A stretch of DNA of 64,000 nt from Candidatus Rokuibacteriota bacterium (GCA_016184125.1 JACPDG010000042.1:39884-103883), one strand, 5' to 3'; positions 7,560 to 15,931 are shown, counted from the first letter of the stretch. Notes: generated from the letters alone by a model not told the origin. Program-made: numbers and translations.

Positions 7560-9057
7560 CCTGGCCCTCCTGGTCGGATCCCTCCGCCGGAGGCGGCGCG
7601 TGCCGCCCGCCGTTCCTGCCGACGAGGCTCCTCACACCCCAGAGGACCGTGTGCACGCCGAAGAACGAGAACGTGCCGACGAGCAGCCACACCATGAACT
7701 TCCACGTGTAGTGCAGCAGCGGGCTGCGGTCCACGTTCTCCGGCTCGGCGTGCGGATCGTACTTCGCGAAGTTCTCGTTGGAGGCGGGATGACACTTGGC
7801 GCACGTCGTGACGCGATTGGCGACGTTCACCGTCGAGCGGACGTCGCGCGTCGGATAGATGTCGTGCGCGCCGTGACAGTCGGAGCAGCGGGCGACCCGC
7901 GTGAAGCCGAGGGCCGTCACCTTGCCGTGGAACGTGTCGCGGTACGTCCGGAGCGACTCCTTGTGGCACGTGCCGCACTCCCGCACGATCTCGAGCTTCC
8001 AGCCCTCCGCCTCGACCCGGCGGATCTCGTGCGCGGAGTGGCAGTCGATGCAGATCGGGGCGATCGTGCTCCCCGCCGCGACCGCCTGTCCGTGGACGCT
8101 CTGCCGGTACTCCCTCAGCACACCCGCGTGACACGTGCCGCACGTGGCCGGAACGTTCGTGCGGAACACCCGCGACGTCGGCTGATCCTTCGCCTTGATG
8201 TCGTGGGCACCGTGGCAGTCCGAGCAGTTCGCCGCCACGAGCAGGCCGCTCCTCGTGATGGCGCGCCCGTGGATCGAGTCCATGTAGAGCTTGTAGACGT
8301 CGCCCACCTCGATGTTGTGACGCCGTGCGATCTCCGGGTCGCCGTGACACGTGGCGCACGTCCGGGGCAGATTGAGGTGGTACGTCGGCGCCTGGGGGTC
8401 GGTCTTCACCTGGAGCGTGTGCGCCGGGCCGTGACACGAGGTGCAGGTCGCCGCCTCGGTGTCGCCCCGCGCCCGGGCCTTGCCGTGGATCGACTCCCGG
8501 TAGAGCCCGACCTGCGCCTGGTGGCACGCCGCACACCTCTCGGTGCCGAGCGTCTTCGGGTCCCGCACGTCGTGCGTGCCGTGGCAGTTGGCGCACGTCG
8601 TCGCCCGGTCGCCCGCCCGCGCCGCCGCGGGGCTGCCGTGCACGCCGGTCTTCAGCACCTCGGCCTTGTCGGCGTGACAGCCCGCGCAGTCGACCCGCGG
8701 CAGCTTCTCGTCGTGCGGTGCGGTCGCGGTCGTGTGGCAGGACGCGCAGTCGAGGCCCGCGTGCCGCGAGCCGTCGAGCACCTGCGCGTCGACGAACAGC
8801 GAGCCTCCACGCTTGCCGCCGCGCTCGAGGTCCTTGTCGGCATGGCAGGCGAGGCAGTCCTCGTTCTTCGGCGTCTCGGCCTTCGCGGCCTTGCCCTTCG
8901 CCGACTGCCCCGGGCTCGTCTCGGCCTTCGGCATCGCGAAGTCCGCGGGCCCCTTGCCCTGCGCGCGCACGAGGACGACCCCGCCGACCAGGACGAGGAA
9001 GGCCGCCACCGCCATCGCGCCCGGCCATGTCGGGGCCCCCCACTCTAGCGATGGCAT
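7552..9057 (-). CDS. Membrane-anchored 13-haem cytochrome c
   Basis: This is a large periplasmic multihaem protein (501 residues from the ATG at 9057). The N-terminal hydrophobic segment AVAAFLVLVGGVVLV is a signal or anchor. Thirteen CXXCH sites follow: CLACH, CASCH, CAGCH, CANCH, CAACH, CTSCH, CATCH, CSDCH, CGTCH, CIDCH, CGTCH, CSDCH and CAKCH. A C-terminal transmembrane helix (about 448-470) closes the protein. Many sites share the pattern CxxCHGAHD, indicating internal repeats. It is followed by its likely cytochrome b partner. The start is uncertain: an in-frame ATG at 9015 avoids the 13-nt overlap with the upstream c7 gene, and a family B repeat core lies across this region. Confidence 0.9.
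   Translation of the reverse strand: MPSLEWGAPTWPGAMAVAAFLVLVGGVVLVRAQGKGPADFAMPKAETSPGQSAKGKAAKAETPKNEDCLACHADKDLERGGKRGGSLFVDAQVLDGSRHAGLDCASCHTTATAPHDEKLPRVDCAGCHADKAEVLKTGVHGSPAAARAGDRATTCANCHGTHDVRDPKTLGTERCAACHQAQVGLYRESIHGKARARGDTEAATCTSCHGPAHTLQVKTDPQAPTYHLNLPRTCATCHGDPEIARRHNIEVGDVYKLYMDSIHGRAITRSGLLVAANCSDCHGAHDIKAKDQPTSRVFRTNVPATCGTCHAGVLREYRQSVHGQAVAAGSTIAPICIDCHSAHEIRRVEAEGWKLEIVRECGTCHKESLRTYRDTFHGKVTALGFTRVARCSDCHGAHDIYPTRDVRSTVNVANRVTTCAKCHPASNENFAKYDPHAEPENVDRSPLLHYTWKFMVWLLVGTFSFFGVHTVLWGVRSLVGRNGGRHAPPPAEGSDQEGQDA
9018..9042. repeat. Family B repeat core at the start of the 13-haem gene
   Basis: A 25-bp segment around CCATGTCGGGGCCCCCCA matches the core of the family B repeats at 35.6, 43.2 and 58.6 kb. 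It overlaps the first codons of the 13-haem cytochrome. Only the palindromic core is present, so it may be a decayed copy or a coincidental GC-rich match. Confidence 0.5.
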
Positions 9058-9383
9058 TTGTCGCACTCGTCGATCGCGAACACCGTCGCGCCGGCCATCG
9101 ACGTCTTGCCGTCGTGGCAGGCGCCGCAGTACTTGCCTTCCTGCTTCGCGTCCAGCGTGATCGGGCCGGACCCGCCGCGCTTCATCTTCAGGTCCTTCAT
9201 GTGGCACGTCGTGCACTTGCCGGTCTTCGGCACGTGCGTCGCGTGGCTGAACGTCACGGGGCCCGGACTCGAATCCGCCTGCGGGATCTGGAAGTCGGGC
9301 GGGAGCTTCGGCGGGGCGCCGGCGGATGCGGATGCGGACGCCACGAGGAGTACCACGGCGAGCAGACAGCGGATGCAGAGCAC
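9045..9383 (-). CDS. Triheme periplasmic cytochrome c7
   Basis: This is a small soluble periplasmic electron shuttle (112 residues) of the cytochrome c7/c3-like class, comparable to Geobacter PpcA. The Sec signal ends at about residue 20 (VLLVASASASA). The mature part carries the FSHATH bis-His segment and three haem sites, CTTCH, CGACH and CDKCH. It starts at GTG, with AAGGAG eight nt upstream. It is a close paralogue of the protein at 10050-10421, sharing the PPDF, PGxVTFSH and CGACHDGK blocks. Its position between the diheme cytochrome and the anchored quinol dehydrogenases fits a carrier from the inner membrane toward the outer-membrane conduit. Confidence 0.93.
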   Translation of the reverse strand: MLCIRCLLAVVLLVASASASAGAPPKLPPDFQIPQADSSPGPVTFSHATHVPKTGKCTTCHMKDLKMKRGGSGPITLDAKQEGKYCGACHDGKTSMAGATVFAIDECDKCHR

Positions 9384-9415
9384 GCGGGCGTCTCCTTGCC
9401 TGGTCCGGAACGGGC

Positions 9416-10036
9416 TCAGGGCGGTCCGTCGCCGAGGTACGCGGCGAGGTGTCGCATCTCGGCGCCGGAGAATCGGGGATGGAGGATGCCGCGCTCCATC
9501 GCCACCGCGGCCATCTTCGGCGTGTGGCGCCAGATCGTGGCCGCCCACCGCGCCGGCGGCGCGAACACCGCCCGGCGCTCGCCGAGGTCGGGCGCGATCC
9601 GCGCGCCCTCGCCGCGGAGGCTGTGGCACTTGAGACATCCCTTCGTGACCAGCGCGTCGTGACCGCGCAGGCGGTCCGGCTTCGGATCGCGGGCGGGATC
9701 GGCGCCGAGGTACGCCATCAGGTCGGCCACCTCGTCGTCGGAGATCACCGGCCACGGAACGCCTTCCTGGGTGAGCGCGGTGAACATCTGCGGGACGTGA
9801 CTCCAGAAGCGTCCGGTCAGCTCGTACGCGCCTTGCGGACGCCGCAGCCGCTCGATCGGCGGGCCGCCGCCCGGCTCGCCCTGGCCGCGATGACACCGCG
9901 CGCACTGCTTGACCTCGAAGAGCTGACGGCCACGGGACGCGTCGCCAGGCCCGCCGGCGGCGCCGGCGGCGACGACCACGAGCGCACCGACGGCTCCACC
10001 GAGCAGGATCCGAACGACGCGTCCCCGGGTCACCAC
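9416..10036 (-). CDS. Diheme class I cytochrome c
   Basis: This is a secreted cytochrome of 206 residues with two cytochrome c domains. The signal covers residues 1 to about 27. Domain 1 carries CARCH (about 46-50) with a distal region ending in EVADLMAYLG. Domain 2 carries CLKCH (about 133-137) and ends in MRHLAAYLG. The repeated W(S/R)HTPKM-type segments supply likely Met ligands. It is a clear paralogue of 38476-39120, with the same spacing, CARCHR and KGCLKCHSLR blocks, and probably does the same job in two electron-transfer operons. It lies between the two c7 genes. Confidence 0.92.
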   Translation of the reverse strand: MVTRGRVVRILLGGAVGALVVVAAGAAGGPGDASRGRQLFEVKQCARCHRGQGEPGGGPPIERLRRPQGAYELTGRFWSHVPQMFTALTQEGVPWPVISDDEVADLMAYLGADPARDPKPDRLRGHDALVTKGCLKCHSLRGEGARIAPDLGERRAVFAPPARWAATIWRHTPKMAAVAMERGILHPRFSGAEMRHLAAYLGDGPP

Positions 10037-10049
10037 TGACGGTCGGCTC

Positions 10050-10421
10050 TCAGGCCTTCTTCTTGTGGCAGGTCTCGCACTTGGACTTGTCGTCGACCGC
10101 GAAGGGAACCTTGTCGCCCACCTTCTTCTTGCCGTCGTGGCAGGCCCCGCACTGTTCGCCGGCCTTCATCTTCTCCATGGTCGGCGTGCCCGTCTGCCCC
10201 TTCTTCATCTTGAAGACCTTGGTGTGGCAGGCGGTGCACTTGTCGACGCCGGCGTCCCGGTGCTTCTGATGGCTGAACGTGACCGCGCCCGGGCTGTCCT
10301 TCTGGGGCTCGTAGCTAAAGTCCGGGGGGATCTTCGGCTGGCTTTCCACGGGCGCGAACATCGTGAGCGAGAGCGCTGTCGCACCGACGACCGCCAGGAT
10401 GACGAGTGTGGTGAATCGCAC
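10050..10421 (-). CDS. Triheme periplasmic cytochrome c7
   Basis: This is a soluble periplasmic carrier of 123 residues with a Sec signal (residues 1 to about 28) and the haem sites CTACH, CGACH and CETCH. The FSHQKH segment supplies further His ligands. The mature part is very Lys-rich (KKGQ, DGKKKVGDK), typical of PpcA-like c7 proteins that dock to many partners. It starts at GTG with a strong AAGGAGG six nt upstream. It is the first intact gene of the operon, about 350 nt downstream of the sigma-54-type promoter near 10790. Confidence 0.95.
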   Translation of the reverse strand: MRFTTLVILAVVGATALSLTMFAPVESQPKIPPDFSYEPQKDSPGAVTFSHQKHRDAGVDKCTACHTKVFKMKKGQTGTPTMEKMKAGEQCGACHDGKKKVGDKVPFAVDDKSKCETCHKKKA

Positions 10422-10513
10422 GTGGTTCCTCCTTGCCGGGGTTGACCGCACTGTGACGCGCGTGAACGATGTGAACGAGCACCTCCCCTGTCCGGCGGCT
10501 TCGATGCTCACCG

Positions 10514-10618
10514 TCACCTCGCGGACGCCGCGGGCGCGCGACGCACCGACCGGAGGTACGCGATGAGATCCGCCATGTCCTGGGCCCGGAACGCGGGCCA
10601 CGGCGTGCGCTGACGCGC
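10514..10618 (-). pseudogene. Remnant C-terminus of a class I cytochrome c
   Basis: An open stretch of 34 codons between in-frame stops reads TPWPAFRAQDMADLIAYLRS, the C-terminal helix of cytochrome c domains. The intact proteins at 9416 and 10923 have the corresponding VPWP...VADLMAYLG and AWPM...LADVSAYL. No haem motif or start codon remains. It lies between the sigma-54 promoter and the first intact gene, so it is the tail of a lost first cytochrome of this operon. Confidence 0.7.
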
Positions 10619-10782
10619 TCATCGTAGCCAGCTAAGACAAGGCGCTTCAATCATTCGAACGCATCATCATGCTCAATATTTCCACACTGTCCGGACGTGC
10701 GGTCGCCGGCGCGCGTGCACGGCGCTGTGGCATGGCCAGGACCGTCTCTTGCTCGACCCTTGCCCGGGCTTGGGACACTTGG

Positions 10783-10797
10783 GCAAGGCGTGTGCCA
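10783..10797 (-). promoter_or_regulatory. Sigma-54 (-24/-12) promoter of the cytochrome operon
   Basis: On the minus strand the 15-mer TGGCACACGCCTTGC matches the consensus TGGCAC-N5-TTGC perfectly, with GG and GC separated by 10 nt. Transcription would start near 10771 and run into the c7/diheme/13-haem/9-haem operon. Two NtrC-type activators with GAFTGA loops are encoded in the window. No clear enhancer palindrome was found just upstream. Confidence 0.75.
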
Positions 10798-10885
10798 GGC
10801 AGCGAAGTGCCGTAACGTGTCAGAATGAGAAGCGAAGGATCCAACGGTCTAGTGCGTCGAGACGGGAACGGAGGGGCGGGCAAGC

Positions 10886-10913
10886 CCGGGTGAGGCGCGA
10901 TTACCTCACCCGG
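10886..10913 (-). terminator. Hairpin after the tetrahaem cytochrome
   Basis: Two perfect 10-bp arms, CCGGGTGAGG and its complement, are separated by 8 nt. They start about 10 nt beyond the stop codon at 10923. There is no clear U-tract, so this may be a Rho-assisted terminator or 3' end stabiliser rather than a simple intrinsic terminator. Confidence 0.6.
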
Positions 10914-10922
10914 ACACTACGT

Positions 10923-12266
10923 TCAGCGGGTCTCGGACTTCGGCCTGGCGCCCGGCGCGGGCTTGCGTGCGGGCGAAGGCTTCGCCGCTGGCGGTGCCTT
11001 CGCGAGCGACGTGAGGTACGCGCTCACGTCGGCGAGCTCGATCGGCGAGAGCATCGGCCACGCGACCTGCTGGCGCTGCGCGCTCGCCTCCATGAGCGCG
11101 CTGTGGTTCCACATGCCGGCGACGACACCGGCGGCGGACTTCACGACGTTCGAGCTCGCGAAGTCGGCCGCTGCCTTGCCCCCCTTGCCGCGGATCGAGT
11201 GGCAGCCGAGACAACCCTTGTCCCGCACGAGCTTCTGCCCGCGCGCGGCGCTCGCGCCGTGGTCGAAGTAGTGGGACACGTAGAGGTACGCGAGGACGTC
11301 GGCCATGTCCTGGCCGGTCAGGCGGGGCACCTCGAGTCCGCGCTCCTTCATCTTGGCCCACATCGACGGCCCATGGTTCCACATGCGCGAGGCGAAGCTC
11401 GTCAGGCTGACGTGATGACCGGCCCGCCCGAGGTCCGGGCCCACCTTGCCGCCTTTGCCCGCCACGGCATGGCACGTCGAGCAGTGTCGCTCGGCAAAGA
11501 TCTTCTCGCCGCGCTCAGGCGTGCCCGGGATGATCTGCAGGGTCTCGGTCGACGTGTCCTTCGACGCGGCGACGATGTACGCGATGAGGTCCACCATCTC
11601 CTTGCCCTGGAAGGTCGGGCGCGCGATACCGCGCTCCTTCATCACCTCCGCCATCTGCGGACCGTGGTTCCACATGCCGGTCGCGACCAGCACCGGCGAG
11701 TTCGCGCGCTTGAGCGCGTCCAGCGAGGGCCCGACGGTGCCCCCGGTGCCACCCAGCGCGTGACACGAGGCGCATCCCTTCGCGCTCCAGAGCTTCTCGC
11801 CGACCTTCGGGTCACCGAGCTCGTCCCAGTACTGCGCGGTGAACAGGAACGCGATCAGGTCGTTCGCCTCGCGCGGCGTGAGGTGCGGCCGCTCGATGCG
11901 CGCCTCGCGCATCCGGGCCCCCATGCGCGGCAGGTGGTTCCACATCGCCGCGGCGATGTCGTAGTAGCCCTTGGCGCCCTCGAGCCGGCCGAGGTCCGGG
12001 CCCGGGCCGCCACCCACGCCACGGATCGCGTGGCACTTGCCGCAGCCCTTGCGCGAGAAGACGTCGAAGCCCGCGAGCATCCCCCAGTCGGGCGCGAACG
12101 GGGCCGGCACCTGCGGAGCCGTCTGCTGCGGGCTGGATGGCTCCTGGGTCTGCGCCTGCTGGCCCGACGCGCCGGACGCACCGGAGAGGACGGCGAGGGC
12201 GAGCAGCGTCAGGCTCGTCACGGATCTCAGAGCCCGTGAACGAATCGGGTGATCGAGGAGCGCCAC
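10923..12266 (-). CDS. Four-domain tetrahaem class I cytochrome c
   Basis: This is a secreted cytochrome with four tandem cytochrome c domains, each with one haem: CGKCH, CASCH, CSTCH, CLGCH. Each domain repeats the pattern MWNHxPxM (likely Met ligand) and a closing helix such as ANDLIAFLF, MVDLIAYIV, MADVLAYLY or LADVSAYLT. The tail is Pro/Ala/Lys-rich. The GTG at 12266 gives a credible signal peptide (Arg-rich n-region, then SLTLLALAVLSGASGASG). That GTG and the n-region lie inside the end of a family A repeat, and a GTG at 12221 just after it is the alternative. The protein resembles four fused copies of the diheme cytochrome domains elsewhere here. Its partners are unknown. Confidence 0.88.
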   Translation of the reverse strand: MALLDHPIRSRALRSVTSLTLLALAVLSGASGASGQQAQTQEPSSPQQTAPQVPAPFAPDWGMLAGFDVFSRKGCGKCHAIRGVGGGPGPDLGRLEGAKGYYDIAAAMWNHLPRMGARMREARIERPHLTPREANDLIAFLFTAQYWDELGDPKVGEKLWSAKGCASCHALGGTGGTVGPSLDALKRANSPVLVATGMWNHGPQMAEVMKERGIARPTFQGKEMVDLIAYIVAASKDTSTETLQIIPGTPERGEKIFAERHCSTCHAVAGKGGKVGPDLGRAGHHVSLTSFASRMWNHGPSMWAKMKERGLEVPRLTGQDMADVLAYLYVSHYFDHGASAARGQKLVRDKGCLGCHSIRGKGGKAAADFASSNVVKSAAGVVAGMWNHSALMEASAQRQQVAWPMLSPIELADVSAYLTSLAKAPPAAKPSPARKPAPGARPKSETR

Positions 12267-12448
12267 GGCTTTGTCGGGTGCGTCCGCGCACCCCTCGGGT
12301 GCGTCCGCGCACCCCTCGGGTGCGTCCGCGCACCACGGGTGCGTCCGCGCACCCCCCCCGTGGCGCTCCGAGCGCGGGGCCGGGGGAGTACGAGGGGGGC
12401 GTGAGCCCCCTCCGTACGAGTGTCGGGGGCATCGATAGTCCCCCCATG
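12231..12448 (-). repeat. Family A repeat, copy 1
   Basis: This element is an inverted copy of the one at 15715-15916. Its outer end is the CATGGGGGGACTATCGA-type sequence (here read on the minus strand) and its inner end is the GTGGCGCTCCTCGA...CGGGCT block. The middle holds four hairpin units of the type GGGTGCGTCCGCGCACCC. The inner end overlaps the start of the tetrahaem cytochrome. Copies 1 and 2 flank the kinase/NtrC pair in opposite orientations. Confidence 0.9.
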
Positions 12449-12570
12449 AACTCAGGGCTCGACTCATCGGCTGATCTTTCCGTCGATTGACGTTGTGCGC
12501 GGGCCGCGCGGTGAACGGGAGGAGGAGAGGGGACACGGCGACCCATGCTAAAGTCGCGCCCCGCCAGCCG

Positions 12571-12741
12571 TCAAGCGGCGTCGCGCGTCGCGTCCTGCCC
12601 GAGGTCGTCGACGTCGTAGCAGTAGACGTTGCCGAGCTCGCTGACGTCCGCCGCGACGTTGCGCGGGATCGCGATGTCGATGAGGAAGAGCGGGCGGGTG
12701 CGGCGGCCGAGGACGCGCCGGACGTCGGCGGCGCGGATGAT
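12571..12741 (-). pseudogene. hemA: Glutamyl-tRNA reductase (hemA) fragment
   Basis: Fifty-six codons between a TAG and a TGA encode RPLFLIDIAIPRNVAADVSE followed by LGNVYCYDVDDL. This is the conserved NADPH-domain end of glutamyl-tRNA reductase (typically RPLFLIDIAVPRD...VYLYDIDDL). The catalytic N-terminal domain and the rest are absent, so this is a remnant. It sits beside repeat copy 1. Its presence next to cytochrome genes is notable because HemA makes the haem precursor, but the fragment cannot be functional. Confidence 0.85.
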
Positions 12742-13098
12742 CTAGTCCTGTTTCACGTCGAACAGGATCTGCGCGCGGTGCCAGTGTCCTCGATCGCCCT
12801 GTGGGCTGCCTCGAGCTGATGTCGGAGCTCCCCGGGCTCGGTCATGCCGGCGGGCGCTGTGCCAGTCCAGTGCCACGTCGATGACCACTCACCGCATTGC
12901 CGGGAAACTTCGCGGCGCCGTGGCGCAATCGCACGAAGCCGATGAGCCAAAGACCGGCGCTCGGTGCCGCTGCCGTGGGGAGCAGACGCCTCAAACGGGA
13001 CAGCGACACCCCGCTGCTAGCGGCGCGGCTGGGCGCGCGTGCGTGAATGGTTTACCACGCGCCGTGGCACCCTCATTGCTCCCCGAGGAAGCTTCACG
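12742..13098. other. Gene-poor spacer
   Basis: I see no supported gene here. Short minus-strand frames read into the hemA remnant but are interrupted by stops and show no recognisable motif. The right end carries the ribosome binding site (GAGGAAG) of the sensor kinase at 13099. Confidence 0.5.
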
Positions 13099-14334
13099 AT
13101 GGAGCCCGTGGGAAGGCCAGCGCCGTTTCTCCGCCTCGAGCGCCAGGTGCGGCGACTCCAGTGGCTGGCGGTCGTGCTCGTCGCCGTCATCGCGATCCTG
13201 CCGCCGTCGCTCTTCGTCGTGTTCGAGCTGCGCCACCTCCGGACGGAGACCGAGCGCCACGCGCGCCAGCTGGCGCTCCTCGTCGTCGCGGAAGTCGAAC
13301 GCGCCGGGCCGGACGTCGATGCGCTCCGTGCGCTCCTCGAGCGCGAGACGCGCTTCGGGCTCGCGGCGCTCGCGCTCACCGATCCGGACGGCCGTGAGGT
13401 CGTGCAGATCGGCCACGGGGCGAGCCTGCTGTCGACAAGCCGCATCGCAGTCGGCCTGCCGGCGTCCACCGCGCCGTTCGCGGAAATCCGGGTGGCCGGC
13501 GACGACAAGCGCCTGCTCCTCGACGCCGCGCGTGTCCTCGCCATCCACATCCTGGTCGCCGGCCTCCTCGCGCTCGCGGTCTACCGGCTGCCCATGCGGA
13601 GCCTCCGGCACGCGATCGAGGAGGTCGAGAAGACGCACACCCAGCTCCTGCACTCCGCGAAGCTCTCGGCCATCGGCGAGACCTACGCCGGACTCGCCCA
13701 CGAGATCAACAACCCGCTCGGGATCTTGCTCTCGCGCGTGCGGCTCATGCTCGCCGCCGCCAGGGGGCGCGGCTTCGACACGGACCTGGTGCGCGACCTC
13801 GAGATGATCGAGCGCCACGGCAGCCGGATCGGCGCGATCGTGCGCGGATTGCTCGTGTTCTCGCGAAAGACCTCCTTCGAGGCGATCGACACCGACATCA
13901 ACGAGCTGCTGCACGAGGTCATCGCCCTCGTCGAGCCGCCGCTGGGCAAGCACGGCGTCAAGGTCCTCGCGATGCTCGATCCCGGGCTGCCGCCGATCGC
14001 GGGCAGCCGCGATCACCTGCAGCAGGTGTTCGTCAACCTGCTCAACAACGCCCGTGACGCCATGCCGGGCGGGGGCACCGTCGCGGTGCGGACGTACACG
14101 GTGAACGGCACGGTGGTGGCCGAGGTCGAGGACAGCGGCAGCGGCGTGCCGCCCGAGATCGTCGACCGGATCTTCGAGCCGTTCTTCACCACGAAGGATC
14201 ACGGCACCGGGCTCGGGCTGTCCGTGAGCTACGGCATCGTGCGCGCGCACGGCGGGACGATCGCCGTCGAGTGTGCGCCGACCCGCGGCGCCTGCTTCCG
14301 CGTCAGCCTGCCGGCCGGAGGGAGACCAACGTGA
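13099..14334 (+). CDS. NtrB-type sensor histidine kinase
   Basis: This is a membrane kinase of 411 residues with two transmembrane segments (about residues 19-45 and 150-170). They enclose a periplasmic sensor of about 100 residues that has no haem motif. The HisKA box is GLAHEINNPLG. HATPase motifs VNLLNNARDAM, DSGSGVPPE, FTTKDHGTGLGL and a G2-type GTGLGLSVSYG loop complete the catalytic core. The ATG at 13099 has GAGGAAG upstream. It overlaps the NtrC-type regulator by GTGA. The pair lies directly upstream of the sigma-54 promoter of the nanowire operon, so it most likely controls that operon. Confidence 0.93.
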   Translation: MEPVGRPAPFLRLERQVRRLQWLAVVLVAVIAILPPSLFVVFELRHLRTETERHARQLALLVVAEVERAGPDVDALRALLERETRFGLAALALTDPDGREVVQIGHGASLLSTSRIAVGLPASTAPFAEIRVAGDDKRLLLDAARVLAIHILVAGLLALAVYRLPMRSLRHAIEEVEKTHTQLLHSAKLSAIGETYAGLAHEINNPLGILLSRVRLMLAAARGRGFDTDLVRDLEMIERHGSRIGAIVRGLLVFSRKTSFEAIDTDINELLHEVIALVEPPLGKHGVKVLAMLDPGLPPIAGSRDHLQQVFVNLLNNARDAMPGGGTVAVRTYTVNGTVVAEVEDSGSGVPPEIVDRIFEPFFTTKDHGTGLGLSVSYGIVRAHGGTIAVECAPTRGACFRVSLPAGGRPT

Positions 14335-15692
14335 CGCGCCGAGCAGCGAAGATCCTGGTCGTCGACGACGAGGCCGACATGGCGGAGAACCTCGCGCTCG
14401 TGCTCAGGAGCGCCGGCCACGAGCCGATCATCGAGCTCGACTCGCGCAGCGCACCCGACGTGATCGACCGTGAGCGCCCGGATCTCGTCATCACCGACCT
14501 CCGCATGCCGGGGCTCGACGGGCTCGCGCTCATCGAGCGGGTGCGCGCCGCGCACCCCGACATCCCGGTCGTGGTCCTCACCGGCTACGCCACCATCGAC
14601 TCCGCCGTGGACGCGATGAAGAAGGGCGCGACGGACTACGTCACCAAGCCGTTCGTGCCCGAGGAGCTCGTGTTCCGCATCGAGCGCGCGCTCGCGTGGA
14701 TGCAGCTCGCCGAGCAGAACCGCTATCTCCGTGAGCGCATCGAGCAGCACGGCGAGCACCGCGACGTCGTGGGCCGGAGCCCGGCGCTCGCCGAGGTGCT
14801 GCGGGTCGTCGACCGCGTGGCCCCGACCGACGCGCGCGTGCTGCTCGTCGGCGAGAGCGGCACGGGCAAGGAGCTCATCGCCCGCACCATGCACCGGCGC
14901 AGCCCGCGCCGCGACGCGCCCTTCTTCGCGGTGAACTGCGGGGCGCTGGCGGAAAGCCTGCTCGAGTCGGAGCTGTTCGGCCACGAGCGCGGCGCGTTCA
15001 CCGGCGCCGTCCATACGAAGAAGGGCATCTTCGAGGTCGCCGACGGCGGCACCCTGTTCCTCGACGAGATCACCGAGACGAGCCCCGCCTTCCAGACGAA
15101 GCTCCTGCGCGTGGTCCAGGAGGGCGAGCTGACGCGAGTCGGCGGGACGCGGGCGCTCAAGGTGGACGTGCGGCTCATCTCGGCATCGAACCGGGATCTG
15201 CGCAAGGCGATCGCCGAGAGCCGTTTCCGCGAGGACCTGTTCTACCGCCTGTCCGTCGTGCGCATCGACCTGCCGCCGCTCCGCGAGCGCGTCGAGGACA
15301 TCCCGCTCCTCGCGGCGCACTTCCTCGCGCGGTACGCGGCGCAGATCAAGAAGCGCGTGCGCGGCTTCCACCCGGAGGCGATGGACCGCCTCCTGCGCTA
15401 TCCGTGGCCCGGGAACATCCGCGAGCTCGAGAACGTCATCGAGCGCGCCGTGATCATGGCCGAGGACGCCGACGAGATCCTCGTCGAGGATCTTCCGGGC
15501 GATCTCGACGAGGTGCGCGCGCACGAGGCGACGCCGCTGGCCGAGGTCGCGAACACCGAGCGCGAGGTCATCGTCCGCACGCTGCGCGAGTGCGGCGGCA
15601 ACCGGAGCCTCGCGGCCAAGAAGCTCGGCATCGGACGCCGCACGCTCTACGACAAGCTCGCGCGTCTCGGCATCCCGCTCCGGTCGTCGTAG
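14331..15692 (+). CDS. NtrC-family sigma-54-dependent response regulator
   Basis: This is an enhancer-binding activator of 453 residues. The receiver has the acidic pair in VVDDE, phospho-acceptor Asp56 (TDLRMPG) and Lys106 (VTKPF). The AAA+ domain has Walker A GESGTGKE (about 174-181), the sigma-54-contacting GAFTGA loop (about 221-226), Walker B GGTLFLDEI and the arginine-finger region FREDLFYRL. A Fis-type helix-turn-helix lies at the C-terminus (NRSLAAKKLGIGRRTLYDKL). The GTG start overlaps the kinase stop and has GGAGGGAG upstream. The palindromes at 15932-15970 and the -24/-12 element at 16070 immediately downstream are its best target candidates. Confidence 0.96.
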   Translation: MTRRAAKILVVDDEADMAENLALVLRSAGHEPIIELDSRSAPDVIDRERPDLVITDLRMPGLDGLALIERVRAAHPDIPVVVLTGYATIDSAVDAMKKGATDYVTKPFVPEELVFRIERALAWMQLAEQNRYLRERIEQHGEHRDVVGRSPALAEVLRVVDRVAPTDARVLLVGESGTGKELIARTMHRRSPRRDAPFFAVNCGALAESLLESELFGHERGAFTGAVHTKKGIFEVADGGTLFLDEITETSPAFQTKLLRVVQEGELTRVGGTRALKVDVRLISASNRDLRKAIAESRFREDLFYRLSVVRIDLPPLRERVEDIPLLAAHFLARYAAQIKKRVRGFHPEAMDRLLRYPWPGNIRELENVIERAVIMAEDADEILVEDLPGDLDEVRAHEATPLAEVANTEREVIVRTLRECGGNRSLAAKKLGIGRRTLYDKLARLGIPLRSS

Positions 15693-15714
15693 CGCGCGCT
15701 CGCCGAACCGAGAT

Positions 15715-15916
15715 CATGGGGGGACTATCGAAGCCCCCGACACTCGTACGAAGGGGGCTCACGCCCCCCTCTCACTCCCCCGGCCCCGCGCTCGGAGCGC
15801 CCCGCGGGGGGTGCGCGGACGCACCCGGGGGGTGCGCGGACGCACCCGAGGGGTGCGCGGACGCACCCGACAAAGCCGTGGCGCTCCTCGACCACCCGAT
15901 TCGTTCACGGGCTTTG
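15715..15916 (+). repeat. Family A repeat, copy 2
   Basis: This is the most complete copy. It begins CATGGGGGGACTATCGA, continues with a GC-rich section containing GCTCGGAGCGCCCC and then three 17-21 bp hairpin units based on GGTGCGCGGACGCACC. It ends with the GTGGCGCTCCTCGACCACCC block and CGGGCT. It is nearly identical in layout to copy 1 but inverted. It lies between the NtrC gene and the enhancer palindromes of the nanowire operon. Confidence 0.9.
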
Positions 15917-15931
15917 AGCTGCCGGCGCGTA

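Noticed and set aside
12270..12360. CRISPR-like short repeats
   Set aside because: Units are 17-21 bp palindromes with spacers of at most a few bases and no variable spacers; no cas genes are present. They are the hairpin units of family A repeats.
12742..12744. TAG inside the hemA fragment as a possible recoded codon
   Set aside because: The fragment lacks the catalytic N-domain and a stop follows after 56 codons, so simple decay explains it.
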